From: Flavobacteriales bacterium
GTDB lineage: Bacteria; Bacteroidota; Bacteroidia; Flavobacteriales_F; PHOS-HE28
Direction of reading: 5' to 3'
Length of the DNA: 64,000 nt
Assembly: GCA_016721005.1 (NCBI GenBank)
Contig: JADKJM010000008.1
Location: 248,001 to 312,000 of the forward strand
Within the stretch, counting starts at the first letter, position 1, and each line of letters starts with the position of its first letter. Below the pieces are notes generated by a model that worked only from the letters and a program-made list of their open reading frames with translations, made no database searches and was not told where the DNA came from. The position numbers were made by a program, and so were the translations under genes. Positions 26,553 through 34,184 of the stretch are shown piece by piece.

Positions 26553-29534
26553 ATGCCCACGCCCAAGGAACTTGCCAAGGCCGAACTGGAAAAGCTCGTT
26601 GCTCGGTTCAGCGAACAATACGCCAGCTACAAGCAGGCCAGCTACAGCGAAGCGCTGGTCCGCAAGGATTTCATTGACCCCTTCTTCCGGCTGTTGGGTT
26701 GGGATATGGACAACAACCAAGGCTACGCCGAAGCTTACCGCGAGGTGATCCACGAGGACAAAGTGAAGGTGGGCGGCGCATTGAAAGCACCGGACTACAG
26801 CTTCCGCCTGCCCGGTGGTAAGCGCCTGTTCTTCGTGGAAGCGAAGAAGCCCTCGGTGAAGGTGAAGACCGACGTGGAACCCGCCTACCAAGTGCGCCGC
26901 TATGCGTGGAGCGCCAAGTTGCCCATCAGCATCCTCACCGACTTCGAGGAATTCAGCGTGTATGATTGCACCAAGCGGCCCGAGGTGAACGACAGTGCCA
27001 GCAAGGCCCGCGTGAAGTACCTCACCTATGACCAGTACTTGCCGGAGTTCGATTTCCTCTGGGACACATTCAGCAAAGAGCAGGTGCTCAAAGGCAGCTT
27101 CGACCGCTACCTGAAGAGCGATGCGCATAAGCGCGGCACCAGCACCGTGGACAAGGCCTTTCTGGAGAGCTTGGACCAATGGCGCACCTACCTCGCCACC
27201 AGCATCAGCATCCGCAATAAGCACCTGGACGAAGAGGCCATCAACTTCGTGGTGCAGCACATCCTCGACCGGCTCATCTTCCTCCGCATTGCCGAGGACC
27301 GGGGCGTGGAGCCGTACGGCCAATTGAAGGCCATCCTGAAGGAGAAGGGCGACCACTACCCCAAGCTCTTCGACATCTTCCAGCATGCCGACCGGCGTTA
27401 CAACAGCGGCCTGTTCGATTTCAAGAAGGACGAGGTGAGCGAGGGCATCACCGTGGACAACAAGGTGGTGAAGACCATCGTGGAGGAACTCTACTATCCG
27501 GAAAGCCCCTACGAGTTCAGCGTGATCAGCGTGGAGATCCTCGGCAGTGCGTACGAGCAGTTCCTGGGCAAGCAGATCCGCATCGATAGTGGACATCGTG
27601 CACGCATCGAGGAGAAACCCGAAGTGCGCCATGCCGGTGGGGTGTACTACACGCCACAATACATCGTGGAGTACATCGTGGAGCGCACCGTGGGCGAACT
27701 GGTAAAGGGCAAGAAACCCGCAGAGGTGGAGAAGCTGCGCATTGTGGACCCCGCATGCGGCAGTGGCAGCTTCCTGTTGGGTGCATACGACTACCTCCTT
27801 AACTGGCACAAGGAACAGTACGGTGCCTTGAAGAAGATGCGCACCGGCAAGAAGAGCGACAAACTGCGGCCCGATGGCGAACTCACCACCGCCGAGAAGA
27901 AGCGCATTCTCGTACACAACATCTACGGTGTGGACCTGGATGCGAACGCAGTGGAGGTGACCAAGCTCAGCCTGCTGCTGAAATGCATGGAGGGCGAAAC
28001 GGAAGCCAGCATCAACCAACAGCTCGGTCTGTTCCACGACCGTGTGTTGCCCACGCTGGATAAGAATGTGCAATGCGGCAACAGCCTCATCGCACCGGAC
28101 ATCTATGACATGACTGAAGAGGTGGACCGCAACATGCGCCCCTTCGATTGGGCAACAGCGTTCCCTACGGTGTTCCATGGCCGCATCGCCAAAGCAGTCT
28201 CGGGGCAGCAGGCCATCAAGGCGCACTTGGCCAAGGCCGGCCGTGTGTTGAAAGATCTGAATGAGGAAGGCGCACGCATCATCGAGCGTTTCGGTACGGA
28301 TAGTATCGTGAACGAACCGAACGCAGCTTACGGGATGAGCACAGGAGGTTTTGATGCGGTGATAGGCAATCCTCCATATGTGCGCAGCCAATTCCTGGAC
28401 GAGCTATCAAAGCGCTATTTCGCCAGCAATTACGAACCCATGCGCTACCAGCCAGACACCTTCGCCCTGTTCATGGTGAAGGGCATCAGACTGCTCCGTG
28501 AGGGTGGACGCATGGGCTTCATCATCCCCAACGGAATTCTTACCAACACCCATTACGCTACCCTGCGGCACTATATCCTTACCCAGACAGCATTGGATAC
28601 GGTGGTGGACCTGAAGGACGGTGTGTTCAGCAGTGCGGCAGTGGATACTTCCATATTCGTCATGTCAAAGTCGGGTCGACCAGTACCGAAAAGCCATCTC
28701 GTGCAGATCGGGGAGTGGAAGGCCAAGGAGACCCACACGGTGGAGACCCCGACCAACACTATCGAACAGCACAAGCTTCTCGTGCTGGAGGGCCATGTGT
28801 TCAACACCAGCATGACGGGAACGTCCATGGTGCTGTTGGACAAGATCCGAAGGAACGGCCAGCCGTTAGGGGAACTGGTGACGGTCAAGAACGGCATGAA
28901 GGTCCGTAAGGAACTCCTGGCTGATGAACCAAAGGACAAACGCTATAAGCCCTTCATCGTCGGTGGACAGATCGAGCGGTTCTCTTTGAAGCCATCCGAG
29001 CGCTGGGTGTGCTACGACCGAAAGCTGGAAGCGAAGTACACCAATCAGGCCTTCCGCGATGAAAGCATCTTCACCGCACCTGAAAAGCTGCTGGTCCGGC
29101 AGGTGTATGGCAAAAAGGGCATCCATTGCGCCATGGACCGGTCGGGGCTCTACTGCGATCAGACGTGCTACATCCTGTTGCCTTCATCGATGGCCATTGA
29201 GCATATCGGCGGCATCCTCTGTTCGGACTTGATGCGCTTCTATTTCGGCAATACACTTAGCGACCGCAAGGCCACCTTCCCCAAGATCAAGGGTGACCAA
29301 TTGAAGCAACTGCCTATTGCCATTGGCAGTCGCGAGCAACGCAAGGCCATCGGTGCACTCTACAGCAAGCTCGCAAAGGCGGAGGAGCAACTTCGGGAAC
29401 CTCGCTTGGCTCACCAAGAAACCGCATCGCGGCACAAGTTCGTCCACTTGGAACGGCAACTCAACGAGGCCGTGTTCGCACTGTACGGCCTGAATGAACG
29501 TGAAGTGGAACTGGTGATGCGAAGCCAAGGTTGA
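26553..29534 (+). CDS. Type IIG restriction-modification enzyme (Eco57I-like)
   Basis: The 993-residue polypeptide combines nuclease, methyltransferase and target recognition. A PD-(D/E)xK nuclease core lies near the N-terminus (APDYSF then FFVEAKKPS, about 93-115). A helical linker leads to the gamma-class N6-adenine methyltransferase: YYTPQYIVEYIV, SAM motif DPACGSGSF (about 398-406) and catalytic NPPY (606-609). Residues about 730-960 form the target recognition domain, ending with LNEAVFALYGLNEREVELV. It should methylate its own site and cleave unmodified foreign DNA. The length is normal for the class and no frame break is seen. A stray second C-terminal tail follows at once, a sign of past recombination. 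It anchors a defence-type island with the cyclase operon downstream. Confidence 0.9.
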   Translation: MPTPKELAKAELEKLVARFSEQYASYKQASYSEALVRKDFIDPFFRLLGWDMDNNQGYAEAYREVIHEDKVKVGGALKAPDYSFRLPGGKRLFFVEAKKPSVKVKTDVEPAYQVRRYAWSAKLPISILTDFEEFSVYDCTKRPEVNDSASKARVKYLTYDQYLPEFDFLWDTFSKEQVLKGSFDRYLKSDAHKRGTSTVDKAFLESLDQWRTYLATSISIRNKHLDEEAINFVVQHILDRLIFLRIAEDRGVEPYGQLKAILKEKGDHYPKLFDIFQHADRRYNSGLFDFKKDEVSEGITVDNKVVKTIVEELYYPESPYEFSVISVEILGSAYEQFLGKQIRIDSGHRARIEEKPEVRHAGGVYYTPQYIVEYIVERTVGELVKGKKPAEVEKLRIVDPACGSGSFLLGAYDYLLNWHKEQYGALKKMRTGKKSDKLRPDGELTTAEKKRILVHNIYGVDLDANAVEVTKLSLLLKCMEGETEASINQQLGLFHDRVLPTLDKNVQCGNSLIAPDIYDMTEEVDRNMRPFDWATAFPTVFHGRIAKAVSGQQAIKAHLAKAGRVLKDLNEEGARIIERFGTDSIVNEPNAAYGMSTGGFDAVIGNPPYVRSQFLDELSKRYFASNYEPMRYQPDTFALFMVKGIRLLREGGRMGFIIPNGILTNTHYATLRHYILTQTALDTVVDLKDGVFSSAAVDTSIFVMSKSGRPVPKSHLVQIGEWKAKETHTVETPTNTIEQHKLLVLEGHVFNTSMTGTSMVLLDKIRRNGQPLGELVTVKNGMKVRKELLADEPKDKRYKPFIVGGQIERFSLKPSERWVCYDRKLEAKYTNQAFRDESIFTAPEKLLVRQVYGKKGIHCAMDRSGLYCDQTCYILLPSSMAIEHIGGILCSDLMRFYFGNTLSDRKATFPKIKGDQLKQLPIAIGSREQRKAIGALYSKLAKAEEQLREPRLAHQETASRHKFVHLERQLNEAVFALYGLNEREVELVMRSQG

Positions 29535-29542
29535 ATCCGCCG

Positions 29543-29731
29543 ATGGATAACTACCGCTTCTTCCAGAATGCTGAACTGGCCACTGCCACCGGCCTGCGCT
29601 CCACACAGCTCGCGGACCGCATCGCGCATGTGGATGCGAAGGTGGATGGGTTGGTGTTCGGGTTGTATGGGTTGAAGAAAGAAGAGGTTGGGGTGGTGGA
29701 GGGGAGGGAGGTAATGGGCATTACACCATAG
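29543..29731 (+). pseudogene. Remnant C-terminal tail of a second type IIG-like enzyme
   Basis: The 62-residue frame (MDNYRFFQNAEL onward) begins nine bases after the restriction enzyme stop. Its core, AKVDGLVFGLYGLKKEEVGVVEG, is the sequence that typically ends type IIG enzymes, and it parallels the end of the intact gene (FALYGLNEREVELV) without being a close copy. It therefore looks like the leftover 3' end of a different allele, left by recombination that swapped the recognition half. It is unlikely to encode a functional protein. Confidence 0.6.
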
Positions 29732-29736
29732 AGAGA

Positions 29737-30576
29737 ATGGCTGTGAAGTTCGAGCTACCGAAGAAGGAACTGCCCAAGCGCAGGCTAGTGCAGTATGTCT
29801 TCCTCGATGTCGTTGAGTTCACGCGACCGGACCGAAGCGATGAGGATATGGCCCGTATCATTCTCACGCTAAATGATGTGGTGCAGCATGCACTTTCCCA
29901 AGCAAGTATCCGACGACAAAATAGGATAGTGCTTCCTACAGGTGACGGCATGTGCATCGCTCTCCTGAACGGCAAAGTCCATGACACTCCCTTGCAATTG
30001 GCTTTGGATATACGCCGGAGTGTTGATGGCCAAAACGCCTTTTTCTTGGATGAGACAGAACGCTTCCAATTGAGGATATCGGTCCATCAAAACCATGATT
30101 TCGTTCTTCCCGATTTCAATGGAAACCGGAACGTATTCGGGCAGGGGATCAACACAGCGGCGCGGCTCAATCACGCATGCCATCCAAGCCACATTGCGGT
30201 AAGCCATGTGGTCCACGAGAGCACATGGCGCGACCCGAAGTACATGAAGCTGTACGACACCCCTCAGGAGGTGCCTATCAAAGGACAAACCTTCAAGTAC
30301 TACAGCTTGGGCCCCGGCTTGGGCGAAGGGGTGAGCCTGATGGAGATCATTGGGCGTTATAAGTCACGGATCGGCCCTAAGCTCATGCTTGATGACATCA
30401 GCCGACTCAATGTCGGCGACCAAGTTTTTCATGCTGTCTATGGCCTCGGTACCATTCGGACAATAGCTGCGCCGGGCCGAGCTGGATCTGGGCGTCAGGT
30501 CATCATCGACTTCAGGGATAATGAGCATTCAGTCCGGCTAACTAACGAGAAAGGGAACTATCACAGATGGATTTGA
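29737..30576 (+). CDS. Class III nucleotide cyclase with C-terminal Tudor-like domain
   Basis: The 279-residue protein has a class III (adenylate/guanylate-type) cyclase domain in residues 15-190. Visible catalytic residues are metal ligands Asp24 (FLDVVEFTR) and Asp70 (LPTGDGMCIAL), and transition-state residues Asn139 and Arg143 in GINTAARL, so it should be active as a homodimer. Residues about 222-270 (VGDQVFHAVYGLGTIRTI, then VIIDFRD) resemble the Tudor-like domain that ends UvrD/PcrA helicases, an unusual partner for a cyclase. There is no signal peptide or membrane helix. The next gene starts inside its last codons (10-base overlap). Base composition is clearly AT-richer than neighbouring core genes, suggesting transfer. 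Stand-alone cyclases of this size next to an effector recall Pycsar systems; the nucleotide made cannot be told from sequence. Confidence 0.75.
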   Translation: MAVKFELPKKELPKRRLVQYVFLDVVEFTRPDRSDEDMARIILTLNDVVQHALSQASIRRQNRIVLPTGDGMCIALLNGKVHDTPLQLALDIRRSVDGQNAFFLDETERFQLRISVHQNHDFVLPDFNGNRNVFGQGINTAARLNHACHPSHIAVSHVVHESTWRDPKYMKLYDTPQEVPIKGQTFKYYSLGPGLGEGVSLMEIIGRYKSRIGPKLMLDDISRLNVGDQVFHAVYGLGTIRTIAAPGRAGSGRQVIIDFRDNEHSVRLTNEKGNYHRWI

Positions 30577-31325
30577 ATTCACCCACTACGTCAACCGACA
30601 CCCAGCTTCGCCCAGAGCATGAGCCGGGAGAATTGGATCTGATCGGTTGCTACCACGCACTTACAGAAATTGTCAAGCTCTACCTTCAGCATGGGTCGGA
30701 ATGGCATTTGACCAGCGAGATAGAGGTCGATACGTACATGAGGAAGATGCTGGGCATTGACCATAAGCAGGCTAAGAAGGTCAGAGCCGCTATCGATCAG
30801 GTTGAGGATGCCAGTGATGCAATACGAGAAGTGATATTGCATGGGCTGCATGTGAATCGGCAGAATAGCTATCATGGTGAGGCCTACTTGCGACTGTATG
30901 GAGTACTCAATGCGGCCTACCTGATCACCGGAGCCATAAGGATACTGTCGAACCAGTTGATGTCCCATAAGCAAGGAGCCTTTGGTGAACGCCTGCGCGG
31001 GGAGCCACTTTATGAACTCCGCAATAGGATTGGAGCGCATTCAATGGATTTCGGCAAGAATGAAGATGTGTACCATAGGATGGTTCAAAGGGATATGTTC
31101 CGATGGGATGGGAAGCGATCGTTCACAAGCAGCGATAGAGGGTATCAAGAAATTGACATCATGGCTGACATTCGGGCCTTCGAACGCACCAGCCTTTCAA
31201 TACTTTTGGAACTAACCGAAGGGAAAGCGTGTCGTGTAATCAAGCGGAAGTCCGAGCACTTTGCTTGGATGAACGAACGGCTGGATTTTGTTCGCGATAG
31301 AATTACTTCGTCGGACAGCCTATGA
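30567..31325 (+). CDS. Helical protein with HEPN-type RNxxxxH motif, candidate effector
   Basis: The 252-residue soluble protein is predicted almost wholly helical. The segment YLRLYGVLNAAYLITGAIRI (107-126) followed by YELRNRIGAHSMDF (149-162) has the layout of HEPN domains, with Arg152-Asn153 and His158 matching the RNxxxxH ribonuclease motif. No membrane helix, signal peptide or recognisable cyclic-nucleotide-binding domain is visible. The start ATG 30567 lies within the cyclase gene, so the two are translationally coupled, and its own stop overlaps the next start (ATGA). I infer an RNase-type effector controlled by the cyclase product. The HEPN call rests on motif and helix pattern alone; a non-catalytic scaffold is possible. 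Confidence 0.55.
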   Translation: MDLNSPTTSTDTQLRPEHEPGELDLIGCYHALTEIVKLYLQHGSEWHLTSEIEVDTYMRKMLGIDHKQAKKVRAAIDQVEDASDAIREVILHGLHVNRQNSYHGEAYLRLYGVLNAAYLITGAIRILSNQLMSHKQGAFGERLRGEPLYELRNRIGAHSMDFGKNEDVYHRMVQRDMFRWDGKRSFTSSDRGYQEIDIMADIRAFERTSLSILLELTEGKACRVIKRKSEHFAWMNERLDFVRDRITSSDSL

Positions 31326-31627
31326 AAGCCTCCTCACCGTGGGAACTCCCTACCGAAGTCATTCATCTCAAAACCAAGCACGTGGTGGGCCGAGTGTGCC
31401 GGGATGGTCTCTTCGTTGCTTACGAGCGCTTGGGAGAAGCATATTATGACCTGGACCAGCATGGCACCGTGATGGAGACCAGTCATGGCTTGCATTTGCG
31501 ATTGAGCAGCGAATCATCGGCAGGTGGAATTTCCAGACCATTGCAGGGTGTCGGCCGATCGTCACCCCTTGCCCCGCCTCCGCCGGGTCTGCCGTGCTTT
31601 GGCGGCGACCCTGCGACCAAGGGTTGA
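31322..31627 (+). CDS. Small third protein of the cyclase operon, probably 3'-altered
   Basis: The 101-residue frame starts at an ATGA overlap with the HEPN-like gene, so it belongs to the same transcript. Residues 1-60 look genuine (PTEVIHLKTKHVVGRVCRDG, YERLGEAYYDLDQHGTV), with a hydrophobic and charged pattern of a small beta-rich domain. Residues 66-101 are Gly/Pro/Ser-rich (GRSSPLAPPPPGLPCFGG) and run into repetitive palindrome-bearing DNA, so the original C-terminus may have been replaced. No family recognised. In context it could be a regulator, an antitoxin or an accessory to the cyclase pair. Confidence 0.5.
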   Translation: MKASSPWELPTEVIHLKTKHVVGRVCRDGLFVAYERLGEAYYDLDQHGTVMETSHGLHLRLSSESSAGGISRPLQGVGRSSPLAPPPPGLPCFGGDPATKG

Positions 31628-31739
31628 ACTTCACCCTCGTCATCCCCCTCCTTTCCCGATCTTGCACGGCCGCGCCCGTCAGTTACCCCCATGGGATCCA
31701 ACTCGTCGGCGATCCCTGCTCGATCTCGTTCTCGCTGAC

Positions 31740-31862
31740 GGGACTGCGGCGTCCGCCGCAGTGACGTCGCCTCCGCGGTCGTCATCGTGATCGGTGGCCG
31801 CACCCCCCAACGTAGCCGTCACTGCGGCGCGTCATCCCGGTCTCGAACCGGGCCGCAGTCCC
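31740..31862. repeat. Nested palindromic intergenic element
   Basis: The 13-base inverted repeat ACGGGACTGCGGC/GCCGCAGTCCCGT bounds the element. Inside are the hairpin CTGCGGCGTCCGCCGCAG (31744-31761) and a CCGGT/ACCGG hairpin followed on the minus strand by GATGAC, the same shape as the units at 1728-1883. The interval 31628-31876 holds no gene. Confidence 0.55.
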
Positions 31863-31876
31863 GTTACCTTGACCTC

Positions 31877-32173
31877 GTGAAATTCTACTGGGTCTATTTC
31901 ATGGCCAACGCCCGCAACACCACACTGTACGTGGGCGTCACGAACGACATTGAACGGCGGGTAAAAGAACACAAGGAGCATGTGGACCCGCGTTCATTCA
32001 CCGCGCGGTACAACGCGGAGAAGCTGGTGTAGTACGAGGCGCACGACAGCATCATTGCCGCGATCGCGCGCGAAAAACAATTGAAGGACTGGAAGCGCGC
32101 TTGGAAGGGCGAATTGATCACGAAGGAGCACCCGGAGTGGAAGGACCTGGCGGCAGAGGGGAATTCCGGGTGA
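31877..32173 (+). pseudogene. GIY-YIG nuclease family protein with internal amber codon
   Basis: A 98-codon frame from GTG 31877 matches the small UPF0213/GIY-YIG proteins: FYWVYFMANA, then LYVGVTNDIERRVKEHK with the catalytic Arg, and the typical ending AIAREKQLKDWKRAWK then EHPEWKDL. A TAG at 32030-32032 interrupts it at codon 52, between AEKLV and YEAHD. Family members usually have a Tyr there (TAT or TAC), so a single base change explains the stop. The frame is intact on both sides, so the mutation is recent, or the base call is wrong. Such genes are common as scattered, short-lived copies in Bacteroidota. Confidence 0.8.
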
Positions 32174-32364
32174 GGCTTACGGGATCGCGGCGCGAGCAGC
32201 CACCCCAAACCTCCGCAGTTGCTCTCGCTCCGTGTGTGACCTTTGCGCATGGAAAAAGAGCGGACCCTGTGGCTCGATTCGATGAGCGAAAACAAGTTCA
32301 ACACGGCACTCTTTCTTTCCTTCCAAGGTAAACGAATACGATGTCCGGGACATCGACGACGTGA
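32174..32364. other. Intergenic stretch with a possible gene fragment
   Basis: A short plus frame from 32249 (MEKERTLWLDSMSENKFNTA) looks protein-like for about 27 residues; after a shift the sequence VNEYDVRDIDDVIRAG continues up to the phoH stop. It may be a fragment of an unidentified gene; the evidence is thin. Confidence 0.25.
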
Positions 32365-33699
32365 TCAGAGCAGGTCGTTCGCCAGATTGGCCAGCGGGCT
32401 GCGCTCGCCTTTCTCCAAGGTGATGTGCGCGAAGAGCGGATCGCCCTTGGCCTTGTCGATGAGGTAGCTGAGGCCGTTGCTCTCGCTATCCAGGTAGGGC
32501 GTATCGATCTGGTGGATGTCGCCGGTGAAGACGATCTTGGTTCCTTCCCCCGCGCGGCTGATCACGGTCTTCACTTCCAGCGGCGTGAGGTTCTGCGCTT
32601 CGTCCACGATGAAGAAGATATTGCTCAGGCTGCGACCGCGGATGTAGGCCAGCGGGGCGATGGAGATCTTGTCGTTCTCCAGCATCTCATCGATGCGCTT
32701 GGGTGTGTTGTCGTGCTTGTCGAAACCGCCCTTGATCAGCTTAAGGTTGTCCCAGATCGGTTGCATGTACGGGTCCAGCTTGCTCTGGATATCACCGGGC
32801 AGATAGCCGATGTCCTTGTTGCTCAGCGGCACCACCGGCCGTGTGACGTAGATCTGGCGGTATTCGCGGCGTTGCTCCAAGGCGCACGCGAGTGCGAGCA
32901 GCGTCTTGCCGGTTCCTGCGGAGCCCTGCATGGTCACGAGCTTGATCTCCGGATCGAGCAGTGCGCTCATCGCCAACGCTTGTTCCGCGTTCTTCGGACC
33001 GATGCCGAACACGTGCTTCTTCTCCACGCGGTCCACGGAACCGCTGCGCGGATCGAACTTGGCGAGGATGCTCTTCTTCTTGTGCTTGAGGATGTAGAAG
33101 TGGTTGCCCTTGGGCATTTCGAGGCCGAGTTCCGCCACGGGCATGCTGCCGCGCTCGAAGAGGGCATCGATGTTCTCCTCCTTGAAATCCTCCACCACGG
33201 TGCGACCGGTGTACAAGGTCTCGTACACGTTGCGCACCTTGCCGGTGAGGTAATCCTCACTGGCAATGTTGAGGCTCTTCGCTTTGAGCCTGAGCGCGAT
33301 ATCCTTCGTCACCAGCACCACTTTCCGATCCGGGTTCTGCCGCTGGATGGTAAGCGTGGCGTTGAGGATCTGGTGATCCACCTTGCCGTCCTGGAACACC
33401 TTGGTGGCATCCACGCCGTTGAGGTCGTGCTTGGCCACCACCTTGAACTTGCCATGCGTGGCGCCGTTCAGCGGGATCCAGTCCGTGAGCACATCACGGT
33501 CGGCTATTTCATCGAGGTGCCGGATGAATTCCCGCGCCTCGTAGTTGATCGTATCGTTCCCCTTTTTGAAGGTGTCGAGTTCTTCGAGTACTTGTATCGG
33601 TATGGCCACATCATGCTCCTCGAAGCTGGTGATGGCCGAGTGGTCGTACAGGATCACGGAGGTGTCGAGTACGAAGATCTTCCGGTCTTTCTTCTTCAT
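32365..33699 (-). CDS. PhoH-like protein with PIN domain (PhoH2 type)
   Basis: The 444-residue protein starts at MKKKDRKIFVLDTSV (33699). Residues 5-150 are a PIN ribonuclease domain: Asp in FVLDTSVIL, Glu in LEELDTFK, Asp in VVLVTKDIALRLKA. Residues about 235-440 are the PhoH P-loop ATPase with Walker A GSAGTGKT (259-266) and Walker B FFIVDEAQNL. This is the PhoH2 layout, an RNA helicase/ribonuclease fusion usually encoded singly in Bacteroidota. It acts in the cytoplasm on RNA. A perfect -7 element lies 23 bases upstream of the start. No antitoxin-like PhoAT gene precedes it. Confidence 0.9.
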   Translation of the reverse strand: MKKKDRKIFVLDTSVILYDHSAITSFEEHDVAIPIQVLEELDTFKKGNDTINYEAREFIRHLDEIADRDVLTDWIPLNGATHGKFKVVAKHDLNGVDATKVFQDGKVDHQILNATLTIQRQNPDRKVVLVTKDIALRLKAKSLNIASEDYLTGKVRNVYETLYTGRTVVEDFKEENIDALFERGSMPVAELGLEMPKGNHFYILKHKKKSILAKFDPRSGSVDRVEKKHVFGIGPKNAEQALAMSALLDPEIKLVTMQGSAGTGKTLLALACALEQRREYRQIYVTRPVVPLSNKDIGYLPGDIQSKLDPYMQPIWDNLKLIKGGFDKHDNTPKRIDEMLENDKISIAPLAYIRGRSLSNIFFIVDEAQNLTPLEVKTVISRAGEGTKIVFTGDIHQIDTPYLDSESNGLSYLIDKAKGDPLFAHITLEKGERSPLANLANDLL

Positions 33700-33721
33700 T
33701 CTCTCAATGAACGGTGTGATC

Positions 33722-33729
33722 CAAAAGTA
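33722..33729 (-). promoter_or_regulatory. -7 promoter element TACTTTTG upstream of phoH
   Basis: On the minus strand TACTTTTG matches the Bacteroidota -7 consensus TAnnTTTG exactly, 22 bases before the start codon. No good TTTG -33 box lies 19-21 bases upstream. Confidence 0.4.
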
Positions 33730-34184
33730 TCGGGGTGCAATACGGAGCGTGGGTGCGTGCGATCGCACTTATCCACGATCGATCGTTGCGTAGCAGGAAG
33801 AAATGGAGCGATGGAAGGGGCATGAAAACAGAGCGGGGAACACCGTGTAGGTGCCCCCCGCTCCCATCCGATGTCGGCCGTGGCCTTGATCGCATGCCCT
33901 TGTCCTGTTTCCCTTACGCCTCACATCCTCTTGCGATGATGCTCGCGCTCTGTTCGGCGGTTCGATGTCTGTCTGGCAAACACCTTTCGTTCCGCGCGTG
34001 TGACCTCTTACCAGGTTCGATGTTGCCGAAGCCCCATCGCACGCTTCCCGAATTCACCCCCGATACGTTGATCCGCCGGATGGCGGATCGGGATCCAAAG
34101 AACGTTGGTGACACGAACGTAGTCCCACCTGTTCCCGGAGGAAGAATTACAGCCCTTCAGCTTATCCACAACTTCTGCACAGGC
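33730..34184. other. Intergenic stretch with no recognised gene
   Basis: About 450 bases between phoH and the 3' end of the next gene. A 165-codon plus frame exists, but its Arg/Pro/Cys-rich sequence has no structure and it overlaps the end of the T9SS gene. No RNA gene, repeat or terminator was recognised. Confidence 0.4.

Noticed and set aside
25920..28391. An 823-codon minus-strand frame covering the restriction enzyme gene.
   Set aside because: It is mostly antisense to the clear type IIG gene and rich in His/Leu/Val as expected for a shadow frame. Only its last 124 codons, beyond the enzyme gene, look genuine.
31832..31855. A tRNA T-arm-like hairpin (CCCGG-TTCGAGA-CCGGG) on the minus strand.
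   Set aside because: There is no acceptor, D or anticodon arm at the right distance. It matches the palindromic repeat family instead.
32425..33825. A 466-codon plus-strand frame opposite phoH.
   Set aside because: The PhoH reading on the minus strand has complete PIN and P-loop motifs; the plus frame has none and repeats Val/Leu/His runs.
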